Shown here: piece after piece, positions 7,486 through 14,775 of the stretch
Numbering within the stretch: position 1 is the stretch's first letter
Layout of the letters: each line of letters begins with the position of its first letter
Assembly (NCBI GenBank): GCA_002375765.1
Contig: DFMV01000054.1
Coordinates: 47,507-69,995 of the forward strand
Direction: 5' to 3'
Length of the DNA: 22,489 nt
Origin: Rhizobiales bacterium UBA3584
GTDB taxonomy: Bacteria; Pseudomonadota; Alphaproteobacteria; Rhizobiales; Devosiaceae
The notes under the pieces: generated by a model
The model's database searches: none
Told to the model about the DNA's origin: nothing
What the model saw: the letters and a program-made list of their open reading frames with translations, nothing else
Position numbers and translations under genes: made by a program

Positions 7486-8379
7486 ATGCTCGACTGGGAC
7501 AAGCTGCGCATATTCCATGTCGCCGCCGAATCGGGAAGCTTCACCCATTCGGCCGAAAAGCTCGGAATGTCCCAATCAGCCGTCTCGAGGCAGATTTCCG
7601 CGCTTGAAGAAGACCTTGGCCTCAAGCTTTTCATCCGCCACGCCCGCGGCCTCGTTCTGACCGAAGTGGGCGAACAGCTTTTCCGCACGGCACATCGCAT
7701 GGCCTGGGAACTGCAATCGGTGCAGGCCCAGATGACCGAAAGCCAGGACGTGCCCACCGGGCCGCTTCTGGTGACCACCACCGTAGGGTTCGGCTCTACC
7801 TGGCTGACCAAGCGCATCCACGAATTCGTGACGCTCTATCCCACCATCCAGCTTGAGATCAAGCTCAACGACGCCGAACTCGATCTGGCCATGCGCGAGG
7901 CTGACGTTGCCATCCGCCTGCACCGGCCCAACCAGTCGGAAATGATCCAGCGCAAGCTGTTCACCGTCCACTTCCATATCTACGCCGCCGAAAGCTATCT
8001 CGCCGAGAACGGCACCCCAAACTCGATCGAAGACCTCGACGGCCACAAGATCATCACCTTCGGTGAACCGTCCCCCTCCTATTTGGGCGATGTGAATTTT
8101 CTCGAGCGCATCGGGCGCCCCGACAACTCCCCGCGCCGTACCACACTCAAGGTCAACGCGATCTACGGCATGATGCAGGCCTGCCGGCAGGGAATCGGCA
8201 TCGCCATGCTTCCCGATTACATCACCGAAGAGGAACCCAGCCTCAAACGGATCCTCGATGACGTCGACCTGCCTGAATTCGAGACCTATTTCGTCTATCC
8301 CCCTGCCTTGAAAAGCTCTAAGCGCGTTGGCGTGTTCCGCGACTTCCTCGTCGAAAAGGCCCGCGACTGGCAGTACTAA
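7486..8379 (+). CDS. lsrB: LysR-type transcriptional regulator, LsrB/VtlR-like
   Basis: A 297-residue LysR-family regulator. The N-terminal winged helix (residues 1-62) opens LDWDKLRIFHVAAESGSFTH with the recognition region SQSAVSRQISALE and wing RHARGLVLTEVGE. A linker helix (about 63-90) and a periplasmic-binding-like effector domain (about 93-295) follow. ATG 7486 is chosen because GAGGGG lies 8 bases upstream and homologs start at this LDWDK sequence. From memory, Sinorhizobium LsrB and Brucella VtlR share this opening, sit near trxB and near anti-SD sRNA genes, and activate such sRNAs. The downstream 1.1 kb here holds three sRNA units with a shared box, so they are the likely targets. 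Only one Cys (in MMQACRQG) is seen. The symbol is tentative. Confidence 0.88.
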   Translation: MLDWDKLRIFHVAAESGSFTHSAEKLGMSQSAVSRQISALEEDLGLKLFIRHARGLVLTEVGEQLFRTAHRMAWELQSVQAQMTESQDVPTGPLLVTTTVGFGSTWLTKRIHEFVTLYPTIQLEIKLNDAELDLAMREADVAIRLHRPNQSEMIQRKLFTVHFHIYAAESYLAENGTPNSIEDLDGHKIITFGEPSPSYLGDVNFLERIGRPDNSPRRTTLKVNAIYGMMQACRQGIGIAMLPDYITEEEPSLKRILDDVDLPEFETYFVYPPALKSSKRVGVFRDFLVEKARDWQY

Positions 8380-8700
8380 AGTGGGCACCCACTTCAGCGG
8401 TTCGAGCGCGCAACAAACAAAGCCTTGGATCTTCGCGCTTCCAGGCCCCAGCGCCGCGTAAGCGAAAAGCGCAAGCGCTCCAGGCATTGCTCCGCTCGAA
8501 AGTGAAACTGGGCGCGATTCCACGAAAAGTGGACGTACATTCACCAGTGCTGGAACGCACTTGGCGCACACCGCCTGCCCACACGCAAAAAAACACCCCA
8601 CCCGCAGAAAATTTTGTGCAGGCGCGCCGGCGTCTGCATACAAAATAGTGTAAGGAAAACAGGCGCATTGCCCGTTTAATGGGCATAGACATGCGTTTTC
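8380..8700. other. Spacer between the LysR gene and the sRNA array
   Basis: No convincing gene is present. A short inverted repeat, AAGTGG/CCACTT at 8379-8394, begins at the last base of the LysR stop and could be a weak terminator, though no T-run follows. AGCGCAAGCGCT at 8468-8479 is a dyad. GCCC/GGGC around GTTTAAT lies near 8670-8684, and ATGCG-TTTTC-CGCAT spans 8691-8705, abutting the first activator box. Confidence 0.4.
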
Positions 8701-8701
8701 C

Positions 8702-8756
8702 GCATGGCTGACATAACCAGATCGGGGTTGTCGGAGTGGCGTCTAATCTCTACCTA
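8702..8756 (+). promoter_or_regulatory. Activator box and promoter of sRNA unit 1
   Basis: The box GCATGGCTGACATAA (8702-8716) matches the first nine bases of the box before sRNA 2 and is a weaker palindrome on its right side. TTGTCG (8728-8733) and TACCTA (8751-8756) are 17 bases apart and form a plausible sigma70-type promoter, giving a start near 8763. The box centre would then be at about -54. Confidence 0.6.
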
Positions 8757-8762
8757 CCCGCC

Positions 8763-8874
8763 AGACATTGCGCGTCTTTCCTCCTCCCTTTGGGCGCGTT
8801 TGATGTTCCCTCCTAACGAGAAGCTTGCTTCTCGTCCTGGCCCCGCTCTCCCCTCGAGCGGGGCTTCTTTTTTT
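8763..8874 (+). ncRNA. Anti-Shine-Dalgarno sRNA, unit 1 (CCUCCUCCC motif)
   Basis: A predicted small RNA of about 112 nt. The 5' hairpin pairs CGCGTC (8771-8776) with GGCGCG (8793-8798) and exposes CCTCCTCCC (8780-8788) in its loop. A second, imperfect C-rich site CCCTCCT (8808-8814) is single-stranded. It is followed by the hairpin CGAGAAG/CTTCTCG (8817-8834) and a strong terminator. Length and layout resemble the rhizobial AbcR/alpha-r15 and CCUCCUCCC 'cuckoo'/alpha-r14 classes, as recalled; homology is not tested. The likely role is base pairing to ribosome binding sites to repress translation, probably with Hfq. The start is inferred from the promoter; the 3' end from the T-run. Confidence 0.75.
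8839..8874 (+). terminator. Terminator of sRNA unit 1
   Basis: CCCCGCTC (8841-8848) pairs with GAGCGGGG (8856-8863), extended outward by G-C and G-T pairs. The loop TCCCCTC is itself C-rich. The run TTCTTTTTTT follows. Confidence 0.93.
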
Positions 8875-8933
8875 CTGCCATTGCTTGTTTGCCCACGCTT
8901 TATGCATACCTCTCGCAAGGCTCTGCACAAAAT

Positions 8934-8990
8934 GCATGGCTGCCATGCCATTAGACGACTTCTCAAGTCGTGATTAGAATGGCATATACG
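8934..8990 (+). promoter_or_regulatory. Activator box and promoter of sRNA unit 2
   Basis: GCATGGCTGCCATGC (8934-8948) is a perfect 15-bp palindrome around a central T. A -10-like TATACG lies at 8985-8990, 51 bases after the box start. The -35 position (CTCAAG, 8962-8967) is poor, as expected for an activator-dependent promoter. It coincides with a second dyad, ACGACTT-CTC-AAGTCGT (8955-8971). An outer inverted repeat ATGCCATT (8945-8952) / AATGGCAT (8978-8985) links the box to the -10. Confidence 0.65.
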
Positions 8991-8996
8991 AACCGT

Positions 8997-9175
8997 CACT
9001 GACGCGGCGCGCTTTTCTCCTCCTCCCAAAGCCCCCTGCATCGTGACGACAAGAGCGGGATGGGTTCCTCCTCCTCCCTCCCTGAACGCTCCTAAGGCCG
9101 TAATTCGAATCCTCCTCCCTCGAATGCGGCCGACAGTTCAAGGGCCCCACCGATCCTCCCCGGTGGGGCCTTTTT
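8997..9175 (+). ncRNA. Anti-Shine-Dalgarno sRNA, unit 2 (three CCUCCUCCC motifs)
   Basis: A predicted RNA of about 179 nt with three exact CCTCCTCCC copies, each in a hairpin loop. Copy 9019-9027 sits between GCTTT (9011-9015) and AAAGC (9028-9032). Copy 9070-9078 lies in a C-rich loop between GTTC (9064-9067) and GAAC (9084-9087), with an outer GAGC/GCTC. Copy 9111-9119 is in a long hairpin, with stems GGCCG/CGGCC (9096-9100, 9127-9131) and ATTCGA/TCGAAT (9103-9108, 9120-9125). The terminator loop adds a fourth partial site, CCTCCC. Three anti-SD loops recall the alpha-r14/NfeR1 type as remembered. It should target many ribosome sites at once. The exact 5' end is inferred, and processing into smaller RNAs is possible. 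Confidence 0.78.
9143..9175 (+). terminator. Terminator of sRNA unit 2
   Basis: GGCCCCACCG (9143-9152) pairs with CGGTGGGGCC (9161-9170), 10 bp, around ATCCTCCC; TTTTTGTTT follows. Confidence 0.95.
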
Positions 9176-9230
9176 GTTTCCGCCTCGGCAAGCTGCTCAA
9201 TATTTCATCAACCGGAATGACGTGCCTAAT

Positions 9231-9287
9231 GCATGGCAGGTATGCGCTATTGCTTATTGTTGCGGGCCACGGCACAGCGCATATTCG
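9231..9287 (+). promoter_or_regulatory. Activator box and promoter of sRNA unit 3
   Basis: GCATGGCAGGTATGC (9231-9245) is the third copy of the box, with GCAT/ATGC outer arms. TTGCGG (9260-9265) and TATTCG (9282-9287) are 16 bases apart. The -10 begins exactly 51 bases after the box start, as in unit 2. TATGCGCT (9241-9248) and AGCGCATA (9276-9283) form an inverted repeat placed as in unit 2 but with different bases. Confidence 0.65.
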
Positions 9288-9293
9288 TCTTGT

Positions 9294-9486
9294 CGATGAG
9301 CGACGCGCCCTTTCCTCCTCCCTGGGCCCCTCGCTTCCGGCAACCGAGCGAACGATGTATCCTCCTCCCACATCCTTCGCTCAACCGACCTGCGCCGTCT
9401 CCTCCTCCCTCGGCAGGGTCGTAAACTGAGAGATTAGGGCTTCGGCCCTCGATCAAGGCTCCGTCTTCGGACGGAGCCTCTTTTTT
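9294..9486 (+). ncRNA. Anti-Shine-Dalgarno sRNA, unit 3 (three CCUCCUCCC motifs)
   Basis: A predicted RNA of about 193 nt with three CCTCCTCCC loops. Copy 9314-9322 lies between GCCC (9307-9310) and GGGC (9324-9327). Copy 9361-9369 is at the tip of a two-part stem, GAGCGAA/TTCGCTC (9346-9352, 9376-9382) and GATGT/ACATC (9354-9358, 9370-9374). Copy 9401-9409 is at the tip of a long stem built from CCTG/CAGG and CCG/CGG arms (9386-9397, 9411-9421). An AGGGC-TTCG-GCCCT hairpin (9436-9449) and a UUCG-capped terminator follow. The architecture parallels unit 2, while stem sequences differ, so structure rather than sequence is kept. It ends 2 bases from the stop of the convergent aminotransferase gene. 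Confidence 0.78.
9456..9486 (+). terminator. Terminator of sRNA unit 3
   Basis: AGGCTCCGTC (9456-9465) pairs with GACGGAGCCT (9470-9479), 10 bp with a TTCG tetraloop, followed by CTTTTTT. It also shields the 3' end of the convergent aminotransferase gene. Confidence 0.95.
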
Positions 9487-9488
9487 GT

Positions 9489-10700
<1,212 letters not shown>

Positions 10701-10856
10701 CTATGTGAATATGGCCATCCAAGGCATTCTATAGCGGGTGACTGCACGCCTTGCCATGGTGCCTTCGCCGCCGACCGCCAATTTGAGCTTTTCGCGCCCT
10801 TGCGCGTTTAGGCACCACAAGGCAAGCTGAACGTCCGTGATGAGGAGATAGAGGCC

Positions 10857-11282
10857 ATGTTTGTTGAATCGATCCTGACCATCAAGGGTAGCGACGTCGT
10901 GACGGTCCCGTCCGACTCCACCATTGGCGATTTGATCGCCACTCTGGCCCGCCACAATATCGGTGCCGTCGTCGTGGTCGACAATGACAAGGTCGAAGGC
11001 ATCATTTCAGAGCGCGACATTGTCCGCCATCTTGCCGGCAGCGCCGAGGGTTTCCGCGCCAAGCCCGTCTCTACCCTGATGACCCGCGCACCCAAGACCT
11101 GCTCGCGCTCCGACACTGTCGATCATGCCATGAACATCATGTCCCAGGGCCGTTTCCGCCACTTGCCTGTCGTTGAAGACGGTCGGCTTATCGGCATCAT
11201 CTCGATTGGCGACGTGGTCAAGCGCAAGATCGAGGAGGCCGAGCAGGAAGCCGGCGCGCTGCGCGAATATATAGCGAGCTGA
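10857..11282 (+). CDS. Stand-alone CBS-domain pair protein
   Basis: A 141-residue protein made only of two CBS domains (about residues 8-63 and 76-131), which together form one Bateman module that usually binds adenine nucleotides. Seen directly are VTVPSDSTIGDLIATLARHN, VVVDNDKVEGIISERDIVR and the second-repeat VVEDGRLIGIISIGDVVK. There is no catalytic domain, so it probably regulates a partner or senses energy charge; the partner is unknown. GAGGAGA about 9 bases upstream supports the ATG at 10857. It is divergent from aatA and 76 bases before the EamA transporter gene. Confidence 0.9.
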   Translation: MFVESILTIKGSDVVTVPSDSTIGDLIATLARHNIGAVVVVDNDKVEGIISERDIVRHLAGSAEGFRAKPVSTLMTRAPKTCSRSDTVDHAMNIMSQGRFRHLPVVEDGRLIGIISIGDVVKRKIEEAEQEAGALREYIAS

Positions 11283-11358
11283 CGCCCGCGCTTGAGCGAA
11301 ACGAGCGGACGGAGTACCAGTCGGCGACTCACCTGACCGCCGAACCCTGAGCCAATCC

Positions 11359-12252
11359 ATGTCCCGCTCGCTTGCGCTTTTCTGCCTGCTTCTGGCCACC
11401 GCCATCTGGGGCTTTGCCTTTATCGCCCAGAAATCGGCAATGGAGGCCATGGGACCACTCACCTTCACCGGCGCGCGGTTCCTGCTTGGCGGTCTGTTGA
11501 TCCTGCCGCTTGCCCTGCGCGAAGACGCTCGCCAGCCGCAACGGCTGACGGGACGGCAGTGGGCGCTCATTGTCTTTATGAGCCTCAACTTCTTTGGCGG
11601 CGCCATCCTCCAGCAATATGGCCTGCTGTTCACAACGGTCACCAATTCAGGCTTCCTGACCGGGCTCTATGTGCTCTTCGTACCGGTCATCCTCCTTTTC
11701 GTTTTCCGCCAGCCACCCCACAAGGTCATCTGGCTCGGCGTGCCCGTTGCCCTGATCGGCCTGTTTCTTCTCAACGGCGCCCGGCTCGACCGTCTCAACA
11801 CCGGCGACGGACTCGTCATTGGCAGCGCCGTCTTCTGGGCGCTGCACGTCTTGCTGCTGGGCTATCTGGCGCGCGAAACGGCCCGACCCATTTTCATATC
11901 GTCCATGAGCTTTGTGATTGCCGGCTTGCTGGGCAGCGTGGGTGCCCTCGCCTTCGAGGCTCCGACACTCTCTGCGCTTTCTGCCGGCTGGATCGAAATC
12001 CTCTACGCGGGGGCTCTTTCCACAGCCGTGGGCTTCACCCTTCAGGCCGTCGGCCAGCAGCATGTTCCGCCGGCCAATGCCGCCATCATCCTCTCGGCCG
12101 AAAGCCTGTTCGCAGCGCTGGGCGGCGCGATCATCCTGGGCGAACGACTGGAAATCATCGGCTATTTCGGCGTCGCCATGATCTTTGCGGCCGTGCTGCT
12201 GGTCGAACTGCTGCCCAACCTCAGGCGACGGTCGGCTACTGAACCCGCCTGA
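11359..12252 (+). CDS. EamA-family (DMT superfamily) transporter
   Basis: A 297-residue inner-membrane protein with about ten hydrophobic segments arranged as two EamA repeats. The first begins FCLLLATAIWGFAFIAQKSAM and the second GDGLVIGSAVFWALHVLLLGY. The second repeat ends in the characteristic PANAAIILSAESLFAALGGAIILGERL. Members of this family export or exchange small metabolites such as amino acids; the substrate here cannot be told. Its last 17 bases overlap the 3' end of the convergent DUF2147-like gene. A weak ribosome site precedes ATG 11359, and a tail of Arg residues follows the last helix, consistent with a cytoplasmic C-terminus. Confidence 0.92.
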   Translation: MSRSLALFCLLLATAIWGFAFIAQKSAMEAMGPLTFTGARFLLGGLLILPLALREDARQPQRLTGRQWALIVFMSLNFFGGAILQQYGLLFTTVTNSGFLTGLYVLFVPVILLFVFRQPPHKVIWLGVPVALIGLFLLNGARLDRLNTGDGLVIGSAVFWALHVLLLGYLARETARPIFISSMSFVIAGLLGSVGALAFEAPTLSALSAGWIEILYAGALSTAVGFTLQAVGQQHVPPANAAIILSAESLFAALGGAIILGERLEIIGYFGVAMIFAAVLLVELLPNLRRRSATEPA

Positions 12253-12646
12253 GCCGTATGTTCTCGCAGATCACAAACAACGCGCAGGCTTCGAGCCGCA
12301 TGGTGTTGTTGTTGGTCTGGGTCACAGTACCCCCGATATTGAACCCCTCCAGCGTCACCGTTCCCTGCCACTGGTTGAGCCGGACGTGCCGCGCATTTTT
12401 GAACATGTAGGTGTTGAGATATTTGGTGTTGCGCGCGTCCTGCTTGTCCTCCTGGATCCAGATCAGCTCCGCGCACAGCCGGTCGCCATTTTCCCCGCAA
12501 TAGGAAAATTCGTAGCGCGACTCCTTGTTGTCGGGCTCCCACAAGCCGATGGGGTTGAACTGTTCCTGCGCCAAAGTTGGAGCGGTCATAGCCATCGCCA
12601 TGACAAACGCGACCAGTTTCAAAAACGAGCGAAAACGACACGCCAT
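12236..12646 (-). CDS. DUF2147-like exported protein
   Basis: A 136-residue secreted or periplasmic protein with a signal peptide (MACRFRSFLKLVAFVMAMAM, cleavage near TLAQE). The remainder fits the DUF2147 pattern: GLWEPDNKESRYEFSYCG, LCAELIWIQ, a TVTLEG strand and a C-terminal Cys pair. The function of the family is unknown. I use ATG 12646 because it begins the signal peptide; GGAG lies 10 bases upstream. The frame is open to 12904 but that extension crosses the terminator-like structures at 12786-12875 and is not coding-like. The end overlaps the EamA transporter gene tail to tail. Confidence 0.85.
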   Translation of the reverse strand: MACRFRSFLKLVAFVMAMAMTAPTLAQEQFNPIGLWEPDNKESRYEFSYCGENGDRLCAELIWIQEDKQDARNTKYLNTYMFKNARHVRLNQWQGTVTLEGFNIGGTVTQTNNNTMRLEACALFVICENIRLRRVQ

Positions 12647-12785
12647 TGGGAATGAACTCCGGGGGGATTGCGATATGTCAAAGCCTGCTCTTTTGCGCGA
12701 TGTCAACTGAACTGCGGATGAACCGCAAATGTTGCCTCTGGCCGTCATATCAACGTCATGAGACAACAATAGGGTCGTTTCCGCA

Positions 12786-12875
12786 ACCGGCATACCCCGC
12801 CGGTCAGCCCGACGCCGATACCCCATTCGGCACCACCTTTTCGGTCGCCCACCCCGGCGACCGTTTTCTTTTCTT
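12786..12875 (+). ncRNA. Candidate sRNA or tdk leader with three ACCCC-loop hairpins
   Basis: Three hairpins follow each other. ACCGGC/GCCGGT (12786-12804) has loop ATACCCC, GCCGA/TCGGC (12814-12831) has loop TACCCCAT, and CGGTCGCC/GGCGACCG (12842-12863) has loop CACCCC. The last is an intrinsic terminator with TTTTCTTTTCTT. No plus-strand gene precedes it; the nearest is EamA, 534 bases back and ending convergently with another gene. So it ends either an independent small RNA or an attenuated leader of tdk, whose start lies 83 bases on. The repeated ACCCC in loops suggests the first. I could not find a convincing promoter, so the 5' end is unknown; 12647-12785 shows only a small GCGG/CCGC hairpin. 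Confidence 0.5.
12842..12875 (+). terminator. Orphan intrinsic terminator
   Basis: CGGTCGCC (12842-12849) pairs perfectly with GGCGACCG (12856-12863) around CACCCC, followed by TTTTCTTTTCTT. It has no protein gene directly upstream. Confidence 0.85.
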
Positions 12876-12958
12876 GTGGAAGAGGCTGCCGACACGCCCG
12901 CCATCGGTGTCGGCTCGGGTTACAAACATCGTGTCACTCACAGTTTCGGGACGGCCCA

Positions 12959-13552
12959 GTGGCCAAGCTCTATTTCTCCTATGCCGCAATGAACGCGGGC
13001 AAATCCACCTTGCTGCTGCAAGCCGCCCACAATTATCGCGAGCGCGGCATGCGCCCCCTGCTCTATACCTCCGCCCTGTACGCCGAGGATGGCGTCGGGC
13101 TGATACGCTCGCGGATCGGCATCGCCGAGACGGCTCTTCTCTACGAACAGGGCGATGACCTCTATCACTCGGTTCGCGACAACGAGGAGGAATCCAAGGT
13201 CGATTGCGTGCTCGTCGATGAAGCCCAGTTCCTGACACGCGATCAGGTCTGGCAACTCGCCCGCGTCACAGATCGGCTCGCCATTCCCGTCATGTGCTAC
13301 GGACTGCGCACTGACTTTCAGGGCGAACTGTTCCCCGGCTCGCGCGAATTGCTGGCGATCGCCGATACCCTGCGCGAAATCCGCACCATCTGCACATGCG
13401 GCGCCAAGGCGACAATGGTCGTGCGTCAGGATATCAATGGACGCGTGCTGACCGACGGCGATCAGGTTTCCATCGAAAAATCGGTGTACCTTTCGCTCTG
13501 CCGCAAACATTGGGAAGAAGCTGTCGGCCGCTGGCCGGTGAAAGGACCATGA
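12959..13552 (+). CDS. tdk: Thymidine kinase (type II)
   Basis: A 197-residue cytoplasmic enzyme phosphorylating thymidine with ATP in pyrimidine salvage. The P-loop is MNAGKST (11-17), the Mg/catalytic region VLVDEAQFL contains catalytic Glu88, and GLRTDFQGELFPGS (115-128) is the family signature. The zinc ribbon is present as CTCG (Cys145, Cys147) and CRKH (Cys181, His184). The start is GTG 12959, with GGGA about 8 bases upstream; the next start codon would remove the first beta strand. It overlaps or abuts the thioesterase gene, suggesting translational coupling. Upstream terminator-like hairpins may regulate it. Confidence 0.95.
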   Translation: MAKLYFSYAAMNAGKSTLLLQAAHNYRERGMRPLLYTSALYAEDGVGLIRSRIGIAETALLYEQGDDLYHSVRDNEEESKVDCVLVDEAQFLTRDQVWQLARVTDRLAIPVMCYGLRTDFQGELFPGSRELLAIADTLREIRTICTCGAKATMVVRQDINGRVLTDGDQVSIEKSVYLSLCRKHWEEAVGRWPVKGP

Positions 13553-13554
13553 CC

Positions 13555-13953
13555 ATGCAAGAAGATACACCCCAACCTCGCGGTGCCATGACCATCCGCA
13601 CCATGCCCATGCCCGCCGATACCAACGGTGCCGGCGACATTTTCGGCGGCTGGGTGATGAGCCAGATGGATATCGCCGGGGCGATCTGCGCCGTCGAAAA
13701 CGTAGGCGGACGGGTCGCCACTGTTGCCGTCGAAGCCATGAGCTTTATCGCCCCGGTCAGGGTCGGCGACGTGTTCTGCGTCTATGCCTGGATCGACAGG
13801 ATCGGGACGACCTCGATCAAGGTCGGAATGGAAGCCTGGACCAAATCCCGCGACTTGCCCTTGCGCACCAAGGTAACAGAGGGCCATTTCATCTACGTCG
13901 CGCTCACCGACGATGGCCAGAAGCGTGTGATCGACAAAACCGCAATCGCCTGA
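13555..13953 (+). CDS. yciA: Acyl-CoA thioesterase, YciA-like hotdog protein
   Basis: A 132-residue hotdog-fold hydrolase that cleaves acyl-CoA to free acid and CoA, typically as a hexamer. The hallmark is MPADTNGAGDIFGGWVMSQMD (about residues 19-39), with the catalytic Asp in GDIFGGW. VAVEAMSFIAPVRVGD and HFIYVAL are the other family strands. Two ATGs are close. 13549 overlaps the tdk stop as ATGA and is only 2 bases from AAAGGA; 13555 has the ideal 8-base spacing to it and is preferred. The gene is almost certainly translated from the tdk mRNA. It ends 2 bases before the stop of the convergent MOSC gene. Confidence 0.92.
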   Translation: MQEDTPQPRGAMTIRTMPMPADTNGAGDIFGGWVMSQMDIAGAICAVENVGGRVATVAVEAMSFIAPVRVGDVFCVYAWIDRIGTTSIKVGMEAWTKSRDLPLRTKVTEGHFIYVALTDDGQKRVIDKTAIA

Positions 13954-13955
13954 CC

Positions 13956-14618
13956 CTAAAGCGCCGCAAGACGCTCGAGGTTGTCGACCCGATCGCGCTC
14001 TGCGAGCGGCAGTGCCAGCAGCCGCTCTATCATCTCGCGTGACAGCGGCTTCTTCATCGCCGTGAACACCAGGGCAAAATGCTCGCCTAGCGAAATCCTG
14101 TCCCCCGCGAACGGGATCAGCTCAACCGCCTGTCCCGCCTCGATATGCCCCTCTGCGATCACCCGCAGATAGGCCCCGGGCCGACCCGCATCGCGGAACT
14201 TCTTGACGAAACCCGGGTCGCCCATTCGCTTGGCGAAGGTTGCACACGGGATGCGCGACGCTGTGACCTCAAGCACGACCTCCCCAATCGCCAGCCGGTC
14301 CCCGATGCACAGATTTGCGCTTTCGACACCCGATACCGTCAGGTTTTCTCCAAACATCCCCGGTCCGGTCTCAAAACCGCGCGCCGACCAGAACGCATAA
14401 TCCTCGCGCGAATAAAGATAGAGCGCTTGCCCCGGGCCGCCATGATGCCTTGTATCCACCACCGCGTCACCTTCCGCCCCCAGTCGGTGCACCCTCACCG
14501 GCCCCACCATGGGCCGCTTGCAGATTCCGGTGGTCTTGTCCGGCTTGTCCCGGTCGAGAACGACGGGCTGGCCGACATTGACGCTTTCAAGGAGCATTTG
14601 AGGCATGACGCTTTCCAT
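13956..14618 (-). CDS. MOSC-domain protein, YiiM-like
   Basis: A 220-residue protein with a MOSC domain (about residues 15-165) and the small C-terminal three-helix domain (SLGEHFALVFTAMKKPLSREMIERLL). MOSC proteins bind or transfer sulfur or molybdenum cofactor; YiiM-type members reduce N-hydroxylated compounds. Seen are HHGGPGQALYLYSREDY, GMFGENLTVSG, CIGDRLAIGEVVLEVT and the conserved Cys125 in SRIPCATFAKRM, the expected ligand. The start is uncertain among ATG 14618, 14606 and 14597; the fold itself begins near MLLESVNVG. It is divergent from the SH3/crystallin gene and convergent with the thioesterase gene. Confidence 0.88.
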   Translation of the reverse strand: MESVMPQMLLESVNVGQPVVLDRDKPDKTTGICKRPMVGPVRVHRLGAEGDAVVDTRHHGGPGQALYLYSREDYAFWSARGFETGPGMFGENLTVSGVESANLCIGDRLAIGEVVLEVTASRIPCATFAKRMGDPGFVKKFRDAGRPGAYLRVIAEGHIEAGQAVELIPFAGDRISLGEHFALVFTAMKKPLSREMIERLLALPLAERDRVDNLERLAAL

Positions 14619-14775
14619 GCAGCCCCGTTCATTGGGGGTTCAAGGTGGGATCTATAGTCTCTGTAACCGAGCGTCCCCCTGCGGTAAACCGCGCAGCGGA
14701 AAGGACAAATGGAACCAAAGGGGCAGTTTGCAGATTTTTGCCACCAAGCCCTAAATCTCTCGAAGGGAGAGCCAC

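Noticed and set aside
8318..8692. Minus-strand frame of 124 codons over the end of the LysR gene
   Set aside because: Arg/Cys-rich low-quality translation, antisense to a solid gene, no ribosome site.
8780..9409. CCTCCTCCC repeats as a CRISPR array or simple repeat tract
   Set aside because: Repeats are only 9 bases, irregularly spaced, placed mostly in hairpin loops and combined with terminators; no spacer-repeat periodicity exists.
12647..12904. N-terminal extension of the DUF2147-like frame
   Set aside because: It crosses the hairpin cluster and lacks family similarity; the signal peptide at 12646 marks the true start.
12804..13238. Minus-strand frame opposite tdk
   Set aside because: Arg-rich shadow of tdk codon bias; the plus-strand frame has all kinase motifs.
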